The translations under genes and the position numbers were made by a program. A stretch of 64,000 bases of DNA, from the NCBI RefSeq assembly GCF_000763055.1, contig NZ_KN214139.1, positions 1 to 64,000 of the forward strand, read 5' to 3'. The stretch is from Collinsella sp. 4_8_47FAA. Lineage in GTDB: Bacteria > Actinomycetota > Coriobacteriia > Coriobacteriales > Coriobacteriaceae. The notes under the pieces were generated by a model. It had not been told where the DNA came from. It searched no databases and saw only the letters and a program-made list of their open reading frames with translations. Numbering within the stretch: the first letter of the stretch is position 1; every line of letters begins with the position of its first letter. Below, piece by piece: positions 1 through 7,774 of this stretch.

Positions 1-1
1 G

Positions 2-124
2 GACGCCTCCGCCCTCATGGACGCGTTCGGGATAGAGGAGCTGGCGCCCGGCGAGCTCGACCTCACGCCCGGCTGCATCGAAAGGGCCAGGGCCGCGAGG
101 GGCGAGGGGCCGCTGGCGGGATAG
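2..124 (+). CDS. 3' end of an unrecognised protein (partial)
   Basis: An open frame enters from the left edge and stops with TAG at 122-124, leaving 40 codons that are rich in Ala, Gly, Glu and Arg. It reads through without interruption and GC is very high, as expected of coding DNA in this host or of a GC-rich insert. No motif is recognisable in this short tail, so no function is proposed. The rest of the gene lies outside the window. Confidence 0.45.
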   Translation, partial: DASALMDAFGIEELAPGELDLTPGCIERARAARGEGPLAG

Positions 125-336
125 GCGGCGGGCCGGGACATGGGCCGGAGGGCCCGTTGCGCTGAGTCCGGAACGGCTGCGCGGCGGGCTGGCGGAGCAT
201 GCGGCGGCGGCATGGGGGCACCGGACTCCACAGCCCCTCCACCTGCGGAAACGAAGTGATGGCCAGGTGCCGGGAGCTATTTCCGCGTTGCGCTAGCTGC
301 GGAAACGCGGGGTCCGTTCAGGCTGTTGCGTTGAGA
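125..336. other. GC-rich stretch without a convincing gene
   Basis: This stretch is distinctly richer in G+C than the rest of the window. It has short inverted repeats (GAGTCCGG at 165-172 against CCGGACTC at 221-228) and two copies of CTGCGGAAACG about 55 bases apart. The open frame that crosses it has no ribosome binding site here. Composition returns to the window norm at about 330, so a rearrangement junction is possible. Confidence 0.3.
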
Positions 337-759
337 TTGAAAATCAACCACACCGAATCAGTACTCGGCACCGAACCCGCGCCCGTCATCGAGGTGACGC
401 CCGTCAATGAGCAGGCCTCCGCACCGGCGATGGCACCGGCCCCCGCACCCGCAGCACCGACCATCCCCGAGGACTTCCCCATCGATTTCGCAACCGAGGT
501 CTTCTGCCCCGGCCCGTTGCTACACCAGCTGTCGACCTATCTCCCCTACGGCGCCGATACCCTCGGCATTGTCGGCGAGTACTACTGGATCGCCCGCGAG
601 CGCGGCACCATCGAGGCCGCGCGAAACCGCGCAAGCTTCCCCCTGCACTATACGCAGGCCGGCGAGCGCCGCGAGGTTACCGTGCGCATCCGCCGCAACA
701 CCACCGGCGGTCTCGGAGCCGCCTGGACCATCGATAAAGTCGAAGAACCCGAGCAGTAA
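199..759 (+). CDS. Hypothetical protein or 5'-truncated gene; start not determined
   Basis: The frame is open from 199 to 759. The part that looks like protein begins near 340: a Pro/Ala-rich linker (about codons 62-92) followed by a compact C-terminal domain of roughly 95 residues that I do not recognise. Possible starts are TTG 337, GTG 391 and ATG 430, and none has a clear Shine-Dalgarno sequence. That, plus the composition change upstream, suggests the original 5' end was lost. A strong terminator follows directly. The coding nature of the last 330 bases is moderately sure; the start is not. Confidence 0.4.
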   Translation: MRRRHGGTGLHSPSTCGNEVMARCRELFPRCASCGNAGSVQAVALRLKINHTESVLGTEPAPVIEVTPVNEQASAPAMAPAPAPAAPTIPEDFPIDFATEVFCPGPLLHQLSTYLPYGADTLGIVGEYYWIARERGTIEAARNRASFPLHYTQAGERREVTVRIRRNTTGGLGAAWTIDKVEEPEQ

Positions 760-763
760 CGAC

Positions 764-801
764 AAACGGCTCAAATCCAAATCAGGATTTGAGCCGTTTT
801 T
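764..801 (+). terminator. Rho-independent terminator
   Basis: Perfect 15-bp hairpin (AAACGGCTCAAATCC paired with GGATTTGAGCCGTTT) with a 6-base loop and a T-run, five bases after the stop codon at 759. Confidence 0.9.
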
Positions 802-830
802 ATTTGTTGATGTTGCGTAACCAACAGCGA

Positions 831-930
831 GCGGGCCGCAAGTGCCCCAGGTTGCCGTGAAAGAGGAGCGACGCGTACTTCGGTACGCGAGCGACGGCTT
901 GAACGGCAAGATGGGGTGCTTGCGATCCGC
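831..930. repeat. 100-nt nested hairpin element (element G)
   Basis: Outer arms 831-849 and 912-930 pair over 19 positions with one mismatch. Three of the pairs are G-U on the plus strand only, so the plus-strand RNA folds better than the minus one. Inside lie a 7-bp stem (TTGCCGT 852-858 with ACGGCAA 903-909) and an apical 7-bp hairpin closed by TTCG (872-889). No T-run follows, so it is not a simple terminator. It could be a structured RNA or a mobile palindromic repeat. Confidence 0.65.
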
Positions 931-943
931 GCAGCGTCGAGCA

Positions 944-970
944 GTTACGCGGTTTGGAAAACCGCGTAAC
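944..970 (-). terminator. Hairpin downstream of ettA
   Basis: GTTACGCGGTTT and its complement flank a short loop, three bases beyond the ettA stop. There is no clear T-run on the minus strand, so it may stabilise the 3' end rather than terminate. Confidence 0.5.
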
Positions 971-973
971 GAT

Positions 974-2653
974 CTAGTCGCGCGTCAGCTTGCGGTGAAT
1001 ACGATGCGGCTGGGCTGCATCCTCGCCCAGGCGCTCGATGCGGTTGGCCTGATAGGCCTCGAAGTTGCCCTCGAACCAATACCAGTTGCCCGGATTCTCG
1101 TCGGTGCCCTCCCACGCCAGAATGTGCGTGGCGACGCGGTCCAGGAACATACGGTCGTGGCTAATGACCACCGAGCAGCCCGGGAACTCGAGCAGTGCCG
1201 CTTCGAGCGAGGACAGCGTCTCGACGTCGAGGTCGTTCGTGGGCTCGTCGAGGAGCAGCAGGTTGCCGCCCTGCTTGAGCGTAAGCGCCAAGTTCAGACG
1301 GTTGCGCTCGCCACCGGAGAGTACGCCAGCGCGCTTCTGCTGGTCCTGGCCCTTAAAGCCAAAGCTCGCCACGTACGCGCGGCTGGGGACCTCGGTCTCG
1401 CCGACCATCATGTGGTCCAGGCCATCCGAGACTACCTCCCACAGGTTCTTATCGGGGTCGATGCCAGAACGGTTCTGGTCGACGTAAGAAATCTTGACGG
1501 TCTCGCCCACCTCGAGCTCGCCCGAAGTCAGCGGCTCCAGACCCACAATCGTCTTGAACAGTGTGGTCTTACCGACACCGTTGGGGCCGATGACGCCCAC
1601 GATACCGTTGCGCGGCAGGGTGAACGATAGGTCGTCGATGAGCACACGGCCATCGAACTCCTTGTGCAGGTGATGAGCCTCGAGCACCTTGTTGCCCAGA
1701 CGCGGGCCCACGGGGATGCGGATGTCGGTCCAGTCGAGCTTCTGGCTTGCGCGGGCCTCGGCCTCCATCTCCTCGTAACGAGCCAGACGGGCCTTGTTCT
1801 TGGCCTGGCGAGCCTTGGGCGAGCTGCGTACCCACTCGAGCTCGGCCTCCATGCGCTTGGCGAGCTTGGCGTCGCGGTTGCCCTGCGCCTCGATACGGGC
1901 GGCCTTGGTCTCCAGATACGTGGAGTAGTTGCCCTTGTAGGGATAAAGGTGACCGCGGTCGACCTCGCAGATCCACTCGGCAACGTTGTCCAGGAAGTAG
2001 CGATCGTGCGTGACGGCAAGCACCGCGCCCTGGTAGTTGTGCAGGAAGTGCTCGAGCCACAGGATCGACTCAGCGTCCAGGTGGTTCGTGGGCTCGTCGA
2101 GCAGCAGCAGGTCGGGAGCCTCGAGCAGCAGCTTGCACAGGGCCACGCGACGGCGCTCGCCGCCGGAAAGCACGTTGACCGGCATGTCGGAATCGGGCAG
2201 CTGCAGGGCGTCCATGGCCTGGCCGAGCTTGGAATCGATATCCCAGCCGTCGGCGGCGTCGATCTCGTCCTGGAGCTTGCCCATCTCGGCCATGAGGGCG
2301 TCCATGTCGCAATCCGGGTCGCACATCTCCTCGCCGATCTTGTTGAAGCGATCGACCTTGGCAATCATGTCGCCAAACGCCATGCGCACGTTCTCGATGA
2401 CGGTCTTGTCATCGTCGAGCGGCGGCTCCTGCTGCAGGATGCCCACGGTGTAGCCGGGAGTGAGCCTGGCATCGCCGTTGGAGACCTCCTCGATGCCGGC
2501 CATAATCTTGAGCAGGGTCGACTTGCCCATGCCGTTGGGACCCACGACGCCGATCTTGGCACCGGGGTAGAAGCTCAGGATCACGTCGTCAAGGATTACC
2601 TTGTCGCCATGGGCCTTGCGAGCCTGATACATCTGGTAGATAAACTCCGCCAT
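974..2653 (-). CDS. ettA: Energy-dependent translational throttle protein EttA (ABC-F ATPase)
   Basis: A cytosolic tandem-ABC protein that binds the ribosomal E site and gates early elongation according to the ATP/ADP ratio (family knowledge). At 559 residues it has the usual EttA length. Visible: Walker A GPNGMGKST at 38-46, signature LSGGE at 162-166, Walker B/D-loop LLLLDEPTNHLD near 182-193, an inter-domain arm rich in Arg/Lys (about 255-300) matching the tRNA-interacting motif, then a second Walker A (GPNGVGKTT), LSGGERNRL and LLLLDEPTNDLD. No membrane segment. The start ATG has AAAGGAT about 12 bases upstream. Confidence 0.93.
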   Translation of the reverse strand: MAEFIYQMYQARKAHGDKVILDDVILSFYPGAKIGVVGPNGMGKSTLLKIMAGIEEVSNGDARLTPGYTVGILQQEPPLDDDKTVIENVRMAFGDMIAKVDRFNKIGEEMCDPDCDMDALMAEMGKLQDEIDAADGWDIDSKLGQAMDALQLPDSDMPVNVLSGGERRRVALCKLLLEAPDLLLLDEPTNHLDAESILWLEHFLHNYQGAVLAVTHDRYFLDNVAEWICEVDRGHLYPYKGNYSTYLETKAARIEAQGNRDAKLAKRMEAELEWVRSSPKARQAKNKARLARYEEMEAEARASQKLDWTDIRIPVGPRLGNKVLEAHHLHKEFDGRVLIDDLSFTLPRNGIVGVIGPNGVGKTTLFKTIVGLEPLTSGELEVGETVKISYVDQNRSGIDPDKNLWEVVSDGLDHMMVGETEVPSRAYVASFGFKGQDQQKRAGVLSGGERNRLNLALTLKQGGNLLLLDEPTNDLDVETLSSLEAALLEFPGCSVVISHDRMFLDRVATHILAWEGTDENPGNWYWFEGNFEAYQANRIERLGEDAAQPHRIHRKLTRD

Positions 2654-2677
2654 ATGTCTGTTCTATCCTTTCTACCT

Positions 2678-2730
2678 GCTGTTTCCCTATTCTTGATTCG
2701 CTTTAGTGGAAACGAAATGAGGGAACCAGC
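2678..2730 (-). other. Hairpin in the ettA leader
   Basis: On the minus strand the arms GCTGgTTCCCTcATT (2730-2716) and AATAGGGAaaCAGC (2691-2678) pair with small bulges, ending about 25 bases before the ettA start. It could modulate translation. No known riboswitch is recognised. Confidence 0.4.
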
Positions 2731-2744
2731 TCTGAAACGTAACG

Positions 2745-2772
2745 AAAAAGGGGCATGGTTGCCCACACCCCC
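2745..2772 (-). terminator. Terminator after the sdpI-like gene
   Basis: On the minus strand a GGGC...GCCC hairpin is followed by CTTTTT, about 70 bases past the stop at 2838. Confidence 0.7.
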
Positions 2773-2837
2773 TAATACTACCTGGGAAAAGTCCCCCGGA
2801 ACATACTATGAACTGCGTACGCTAGTTTTCCGCAACC

Positions 2838-3551
2838 TTAACGAGCGGCTCGCTGCGATTTGCGCCACAACAGATACGAGTAGACGTAGACGGCTCCAAC
2901 CGAACCAAACGCCAGAACCGCAATCACCGCGGCGACGACTTCACTCGAAAGCACGCTGCCTGCCACGCCCATCACAATCAGGCCAATACCCAGCACCATA
3001 AAGCAGGCGCCGCCAAAACGCTGAGTACGGCGCCAGTTCTCGGGATCGGCAAGCGCCCAAGGTGTCTTGATACCGAGCGTATAGTTCTGCTTCACACGCG
3101 GCAAGTAGTTGCCTACGCCGATGAATAGCAAACCGACAACACCGGAAATCAGCACGTTAACCGAACCGACCGACGGCACCACGCCCCAGACCGTAAGCTC
3201 TCCCAGCCAGCTTATGGCGCACATGAACAAGGTGAAGGCGATTACGAAGCCCTGGTAGAACTTGCCCGAGGTTCGATATGCCTCACCTTTGGGGTCGATG
3301 CGCGGCACCATGCGGAACATTGCGAGAAGCGCCAGAGGCAGCACGCCGAGCGCGGAGGCCATCCAGCTAGGACCCCAACCGTCGACGGCGCCGTTCGCGC
3401 CCCAGTGCGTGGGAATCTGTGCAGGCAGGCTCGGCATCACCATGAGGTGCGCTACAACATTAATAGCGCAGACCACAACAAACATGGCCCACACGCGCGA
3501 CGATACCCCCGTGGCGTGAATGCCCTTGTTTTCGTTATTCATCCTTATCAC
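2838..3551 (-). CDS. SdpI-family membrane protein (DUF1648 / SdpI)
   Basis: A polytopic membrane protein of 237 residues with about six hydrophobic segments. The N-terminal part carries the DUF1648 pattern (PAQIPTHWGANGAVDGWG, about 43-60), and the C-terminal half has the SdpI pattern with the NYTLGIKTPWAL segment. In Bacillus subtilis SdpI confers immunity to the SdpC toxin and sequesters the repressor SdpR (known of the family). Here it overlaps the preceding ArsR-type regulator by 17 bases, the same sdpR-sdpI pairing. No sdpABC toxin genes are nearby, so it probably acts as a stand-alone immunity or signalling module. Confidence 0.8.
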   Translation of the reverse strand: MIRMNNENKGIHATGVSSRVWAMFVVVCAINVVAHLMVMPSLPAQIPTHWGANGAVDGWGPSWMASALGVLPLALLAMFRMVPRIDPKGEAYRTSGKFYQGFVIAFTLFMCAISWLGELTVWGVVPSVGSVNVLISGVVGLLFIGVGNYLPRVKQNYTLGIKTPWALADPENWRRTQRFGGACFMVLGIGLIVMGVAGSVLSSEVVAAVIAVLAFGSVGAVYVYSYLLWRKSQRAAR

Positions 3552-3813
3552 CTTCCGTGTTTGTAAAGCCCATAAACCAACCGATCAAGTCCTGCATGAC
3601 GGTGGTGTTTAAGCTGTAAACGATGTTTTGGCCATGGCGCTCGTCGGTCACCAACCCGGCGTTTTTGAGCGTCGCCAAGTGACGGCTCAGCGACGGCTTA
3701 CTGATATCGAAATGCTCGGCAAGCTCCCCCGCCGTGCAATTGCCCTCGCGCAGCAACTCCAAAATGCGCCGTCGCGTTGGATCGGCAAGCGCCTTAAAAC
3801 CCTCTCCCGGCAT
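3535..3813 (-). CDS. ArsR/SdpR-family winged-helix repressor
   Basis: A small DNA-binding regulator. The helix-turn-helix spans roughly residues 8-65 (ALADPTRRRILELLREG, then CTAGELAEHFDISKPSLSRH). No metal-binding ELCVCDL motif is seen, which agrees with SdpR-like non-metal regulators. The frame is open from an ATG at 3831, but the ATG at 3813 begins exactly at the conserved MPGEGFKALADP; I prefer it. It is co-transcribed with the SdpI-like gene and probably represses itself through the palindrome at 3862-3885. Confidence 0.82.
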   Translation of the reverse strand: MPGEGFKALADPTRRRILELLREGNCTAGELAEHFDISKPSLSRHLATLKNAGLVTDERHGQNIVYSLNTTVMQDLIGWFMGFTNTEGDKDE

Positions 3814-3861
3814 AAGACCTCCTCTCATCATCTCTCATGACGTGCACACTATACTCAATAT

Positions 3862-3885
3862 TTAGATGTTTGTCTAACTATCTAA
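3862..3885. promoter_or_regulatory. Candidate operator of the sdpR-like repressor
   Basis: TTAGAT and ATCTAA form an inverted repeat with a 12-base spacer, about 50 bases upstream of the regulator start in AT-rich promoter DNA. Autoregulation is typical of ArsR-type repressors. Confidence 0.55.
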
Positions 3886-3942
3886 TCGCAATGCTTCAAA
3901 CCACATCAAAGCAAACGCCATCGCAACCTATGGGCGATTACC

Positions 3943-3948
3943 TATAAT
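3943..3948 (+). promoter_or_regulatory. Candidate -10 box of tcdA
   Basis: A perfect TATAAT lies 45 bases before the tcdA start. The matching -35 region is weak. Confidence 0.45.
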
Positions 3949-3992
3949 GACGATAGCTAAAACACGATTCGCTTCCCCATCGGAGGATATCT

Positions 3993-4790
3993 ATGACCGA
4001 AACCACAGCCGCAACTCCCATCGAGACACGCGACACCAAGCTCGAGATTATCATGGGCCGCGAGGCACTCGATAAGCTCGCCGATGCTACGGTGCTAGTG
4101 CTCGGCTGCGGAGGCGTGGGCTCCAACTGCTGCGAGGCACTCGCCCGCGGCGGCATCGGTCATTTCGTCATTCTGGATAAGGACATCATCGCGCCCAGTA
4201 ATATCAATCGCCAGGCCATCGCCTTTCACAGCACCATCGGAAAGCGCAAAGTCGACGTCATGGAGGCTATGATTCACGACATCAACCCTACCGCTACCGT
4301 CATCAAACGCACCGAATACCTGCTGAGCGACAACATCGATGATTTCTTCGCGAGCGTTTTGGAGCAGACGGAAGGCAAGATCGACTACGTCGTCGACGCC
4401 ATCGACACCATCTCGGCCAAGCTCACCATTGCCAAATATGCTCAGGACCACGACATTCGTTTGGTTAGCTCCATGGGCGGGGCCAACAAGCTCCATCCCG
4501 AGTGCCTCCGCTTTGCCGACATTTTCGATACGGTACGCGACCCCATGAGCCGCATCATGCGCAAAGAATGCAAGAAGCGCGGAATCAAGAGCCTGCATGT
4601 ACTGTTTAGCTGCGAGGAATCGGTTAAGACACAGCCCCGCGACCCTTCCAACATCCACGAGCGCACCGAGCTGGGAACCGCCAGCTTTATGCCGCCCATC
4701 ATGGGCCAGATGATTGCCGGCGAGATTATCCGCCAGATCGGCGGCCGCGGCACTGAGCGCGTACGCTCCGATGGCCAACGTCTGGACTAG
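3993..4790 (+). CDS. tcdA: tRNA threonylcarbamoyladenosine dehydratase (TcdA / YgdL)
   Basis: An E1-like (ThiF/MoeB superfamily) enzyme that uses ATP to cyclise t6A37 of ANN-decoding tRNAs to ct6A in the cytosol (family knowledge). The nucleotide-binding loop LGCGGVGS is at 37-44, the acidic strand ILDKD at 60-64, the catalytic-type Arg in SNINRQ near 69-74, and SSMGGANKLHPE follows. It lacks the Cys/ubiquitin-like partner pattern of ThiF/MoeB. Length 265 is normal. The start has GGAGG eight bases upstream. tatD follows after 14 bases, so the two are probably one transcript. Confidence 0.88.
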   Translation: MTETTAATPIETRDTKLEIIMGREALDKLADATVLVLGCGGVGSNCCEALARGGIGHFVILDKDIIAPSNINRQAIAFHSTIGKRKVDVMEAMIHDINPTATVIKRTEYLLSDNIDDFFASVLEQTEGKIDYVVDAIDTISAKLTIAKYAQDHDIRLVSSMGGANKLHPECLRFADIFDTVRDPMSRIMRKECKKRGIKSLHVLFSCEESVKTQPRDPSNIHERTELGTASFMPPIMGQMIAGEIIRQIGGRGTERVRSDGQRLD

Positions 4791-4804
4791 CGGAGCGCAC
4801 CGAG

Positions 4805-5587
4805 ATGGAGCCCCGGTTATTTGATGCACACTGCCATCTTGATTTAATGGCTCACCCGGACGCCGTTGCCGATGAGGCGACGGCGCTGGGCTTGGGTCTA
4901 TTTGACTGCGGCGTCAATCCGCGCGACTTTTCGGCCGCAAACGAGCGCGCCTGTCGCCAACCAGGCATCATCGCCGGCGTTGGGCTTCACCCCTGGTGGC
5001 TCGCCGATGGCCACTGCGGTTTTGTCGAAGTCAATCTGCTTTGCGAAGTTGCTGCCCAAGAACGCTACATCGGCGAAGTCGGACTCGACTTTTCCGCGCG
5101 CTTTGCTGGAAGTGAGCCGCTACAAATACAGGCACTTAACCGGCTCTGCGATGCGCTCGTGCAGCATCCTCTTACCGGGCGCGTGATATCAATTCACGCC
5201 GTTCGTTCGGCAGGAGCCGTACTGGACGTCCTCGAATCGCATGGACTACTCATCCCAAACCCCGACTCCCCCGTTATCATCTTCCACTGGTTTAGCGGTA
5301 CTTCGGACGAACTCGTCCGCGCGCGTAATGCGGGCTGTTATTTTTCCGTCAACGAACGCATGCTCGCATCTAAACGAGGACGCGAATACGTACGACAAAT
5401 TCCACTCGATCGTTTACTGCTCGAGACCGATGCACCAGCGGAGGCAAACGCAGAAATAAGCGCACAGTCACTCATCAGATCGCTCGAAAGCGCCTCAGAA
5501 CACGTCGCCTCGCTCAAAAAATGCGACGCAAAGCATATTGAGTCGGCGGTTTTAGCGAATGCACACTCTGTTTTTAGCCTTCGCTAA
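4805..5587 (+). CDS. TatD-family metal-dependent hydrolase
   Basis: A TIM-barrel phosphoesterase of the TatD group (3'-5' DNase/RNase activity in characterised members). Metal ligands are visible in order: FDAHCHLD (His9, His11), GVGLHPWW (His62), EVGLDF (Glu91, Asp95), SIHAVR, IFHWFSG and LLLETDAP near 210. Length 260 is typical. It lies 14 bases behind tcdA on the same strand. Substrate cannot be told from sequence. Confidence 0.85.
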   Translation: MEPRLFDAHCHLDLMAHPDAVADEATALGLGLFDCGVNPRDFSAANERACRQPGIIAGVGLHPWWLADGHCGFVEVNLLCEVAAQERYIGEVGLDFSARFAGSEPLQIQALNRLCDALVQHPLTGRVISIHAVRSAGAVLDVLESHGLLIPNPDSPVIIFHWFSGTSDELVRARNAGCYFSVNERMLASKRGREYVRQIPLDRLLLETDAPAEANAEISAQSLIRSLESASEHVASLKKCDAKHIESAVLANAHSVFSLR

Positions 5588-5592
5588 CCCCT

Positions 5593-5821
5593 GTGGTCAA
5601 AAAACGTCAAATATGAGTACTGCTAGCGAAATGGATACATTACTCTGAGCTTTCCGACCACCAGAATAATCTACGATTGTCCATTAACTAACACTTTTAC
5701 AGTCACTCATCCTGCATTTTCGCAATCTTAAACCCCTCCAAACGCTCAAATCACGTCTGAAGGGGTCGATTTTGCTGCGACTAAATTAGTCACAGTACTC
5801 ATATTTGGCTTTTTTGACCAC
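5593..5821. repeat. 229-nt element with 29-bp terminal inverted repeats (element I)
   Basis: The ends GTGGTCAAAAAACGTC... (5593-5621) and its near-perfect complement (5793-5821) meet as terminal inverted repeats that continue through AAATATGAGTACTG. The interior is AT-rich and non-coding, with a separate terminator-like hairpin at 5731-5774. The layout resembles a MITE-like or palindromic dispersed element between the convergent tatD and PfkB genes. Confidence 0.7.
5731..5774 (+). terminator. Terminator-like hairpin inside element I
   Basis: ACCCCTCCAAACG pairs with CGTCTGAAGGGGT (11 of 13 pairs), followed by CGATTTT. It could end the tcdA-tatD transcript. Confidence 0.5.
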
Positions 5822-5865
5822 CGAGTCACGGGAAGGCACCAATACAGCTCCCCGGGACAGCTCGG

Positions 5866-6729
5866 CTATTCGACGATTGGTGCTCCGTGGCCCCAAGAAC
5901 CTTCCATGCCGCACACGGTCGAGGCAAACCCGGCAGCAAAGTCGAGCGCGCGCTCGATGGCCTCGGCGCCATCCTCACCGCGCTTGGCGGAATCGAGATA
6001 GCACATCAAAAACGAGGTGAGGAACGAGTCGCCCGCCCCCATGGTGTCCTTCATGTCCGTTACCGGTTTAGCCAGCTGGCGGTAATAACGCTCGCCGTCG
6101 TAAGCAATGCAGCCCTCGGCGCCCGCCGTAGCCGACACAAAACGCGGACCCAGGCCCTTCACCCATGCCAGACGCTCGCGAATCTCGTCCTCACTCGCGG
6201 CATCCGCCGCACTAAAGAAAGCGAAATCGACGTAGGGCGCAATCTGCTCGTAGTACTCGTCGGTAGAGTCGTCCGAAAAGTCAAAAGAGACCGTGACGCC
6301 CGCAGCCTTCAACTTGGGCAACTCGCGCTCGGTAAAGCAATAGTTTCCCGAATGAACCACATCGAACTGCTTCATGTACGAAAGGTCAAAGCGATCGAGG
6401 ACATAGCGCGCATCGCCACGGATACCGCCCTCGTTGGAGCCGAGGAAGACACGGTCACCGTCAACGACGGTCACGCGAGCCGCTCCGTTCTCGCCAATCA
6501 TCTGCTCGCACTTGTCAAGCTCGATACCCTCATCCTCGAGGCTTGCAATGACATGCTCGGCAGCGGCGTCATTGCCAAAAATGCCCATGTATGCAGAACG
6601 TGCGGCACCGCATTTCTTGGCATAAACGGCGAAGTTAACCGCGTTGCCGCCAGGATACATGGTGTGGATATGCTCGTAGCGATCGACGACGTTGTCGCCA
6701 AATCCGAGCGCGTTAACGTTAAATGCCAT
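5866..6729 (-). CDS. PfkB-family sugar kinase, FrlD-like (fructoselysine 6-kinase type)
   Basis: A ribokinase-fold enzyme expected to phosphorylate an Amadori product or related sugar at the terminal carbon. The N-terminal YPGGNAVNFAVY (25-36) is the PfkB substrate-binding glycine pair, and DTMGAGDSF (228-236) holds the catalytic Asp234 and anion hole. Length 287 matches FrlD (about 260) slightly extended. It is the last gene of a minus-strand operon with a FrlB-like deglycase, a FrlC-like epimerase, a hydrolase and a transporter, which is why the fructoselysine assignment is favoured over other PfkB sugars. Confidence 0.78.
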   Translation of the reverse strand: MAFNVNALGFGDNVVDRYEHIHTMYPGGNAVNFAVYAKKCGAARSAYMGIFGNDAAAEHVIASLEDEGIELDKCEQMIGENGAARVTVVDGDRVFLGSNEGGIRGDARYVLDRFDLSYMKQFDVVHSGNYCFTERELPKLKAAGVTVSFDFSDDSTDEYYEQIAPYVDFAFFSAADAASEDEIRERLAWVKGLGPRFVSATAGAEGCIAYDGERYYRQLAKPVTDMKDTMGAGDSFLTSFLMCYLDSAKRGEDGAEAIERALDFAAGFASTVCGMEGSWGHGAPIVE

Positions 6730-6743
6730 GGCCTTTGTCCCTT

Positions 6744-7712
6744 CTAGTACTCGACAACACCCATATAGCGACGGAAATCGGGATCGTGATCAAACACCTT
6801 GCCGCGTGCGGCACGCAGCTCGCAGTTCATGGCGTAGAACAGCACCGGGTCCAGATAGGCACGGACGCTCGCCGGCACGGCTTCCATACCGTACTCCTTG
6901 GCATCGAGCACCATCAGCGTATCGGTATGCGTCTTAAGGAACGCCAGGGCGCGCTCGTCCATAGCACGGCACTCGCTGGAGCCCATCTGCAGGAAGTAAA
7001 AAACGCCATCCTGAGTAGCCTCGAAGGGGCCATGGAAGTACTCGGCAGAGTGGATGTAGCTGCAGTGCTGCCACTGCATCTCCATAAGAGAGCAGATAGC
7101 GAAACCGTAGGTCTGGCTAAAGTTGGGACCGCTGCCCAGAATATAGAAGAACTCGTGCTCCTGGCAAAGCTTGGCAAAGCGATCGCCCAGCTCGGCATTT
7201 ACCTTCTCGCGTGCCGGGGGAAGAATCTTATCCATCTCGGCGATACCTGCATACATATCGGCAAGATCGGCGTAGCCCTCCTGCTGATCGAGCAGCTCTG
7301 CCGCAAGAGACAGCGAAATGCCAGCGGGGACCTCGGCCTGCGGCACACCCTCGCCCCATGGGTAGACCCACGTGGTCCACTTGCCGGAGTCGATCTTGGA
7401 TCCAGCGTTGTCGGTCTGGGCGATCACAGTAGCGCCGGCGGCAAGGGCAATCTCGCAGCCCTCGACGACCTCCGGGGTATTGCCACTGTGGCTGCAAGCG
7501 ATGACCAGGGACTTCTCGCCCAGACGACGCGGACGCATGATATCAAACTCGCGAGCCGTATAGATATACGAAGTGAAGGTGGTTGCCTCGCGCTGCAGAA
7601 GCTCATGAGCCGGAATCAAATCGATCATGGAGCCACCGCAAGCAATCCAGTAGACGCTGTCGAACTTGCCCTTCTCGGCAATTGCCTCTTTGATCAGATC
7701 GTGTGCGTTCAT
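6744..7712 (-). CDS. SIS-domain sugar-phosphate deglycase, FrlB-like
   Basis: Two SIS (sugar isomerase) domains. FrlB-type enzymes split fructoselysine 6-phosphate into glucose 6-phosphate and lysine. Visible SIS signatures are IACGGSMID (about 24-32), ACSHSGNTPE (about 83-92) and the second domain's LGSGPNFSQT. The tail HDPDFRRYMGVVEY resembles FrlB C-termini. The frame is open to 7745, but ATG 7712 has AAAGGA nine bases upstream, giving 322 residues. It lies 14 bases upstream of the PfkB kinase. Related GlmS-like specificities cannot be excluded. Confidence 0.8.
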   Translation of the reverse strand: MNAHDLIKEAIAEKGKFDSVYWIACGGSMIDLIPAHELLQREATTFTSYIYTAREFDIMRPRRLGEKSLVIACSHSGNTPEVVEGCEIALAAGATVIAQTDNAGSKIDSGKWTTWVYPWGEGVPQAEVPAGISLSLAAELLDQQEGYADLADMYAGIAEMDKILPPAREKVNAELGDRFAKLCQEHEFFYILGSGPNFSQTYGFAICSLMEMQWQHCSYIHSAEYFHGPFEATQDGVFYFLQMGSSECRAMDERALAFLKTHTDTLMVLDAKEYGMEAVPASVRAYLDPVLFYAMNCELRAARGKVFDHDPDFRRYMGVVEY

Positions 7713-7774
7713 ATCCAGTTCCTTTCTTATTTGGCCCGCAATCAATGACGTTGGTTGCGTGGCCGATGGTTGTT

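Noticed and set aside
842-1630. 262-codon ORF across element G and antisense to ettA
   Set aside because: It begins in the hairpin element and then reads antisense to ettA; no ribosome site.
2678-2730. ettA leader as a third member of the L1/L2 family
   Set aside because: It shares about 18 of 19 bases with part of the L2 loop (AGAATAGGG-AACAGCAGG type), but the stem layout and length differ. One such match is expected by chance in a window this size.
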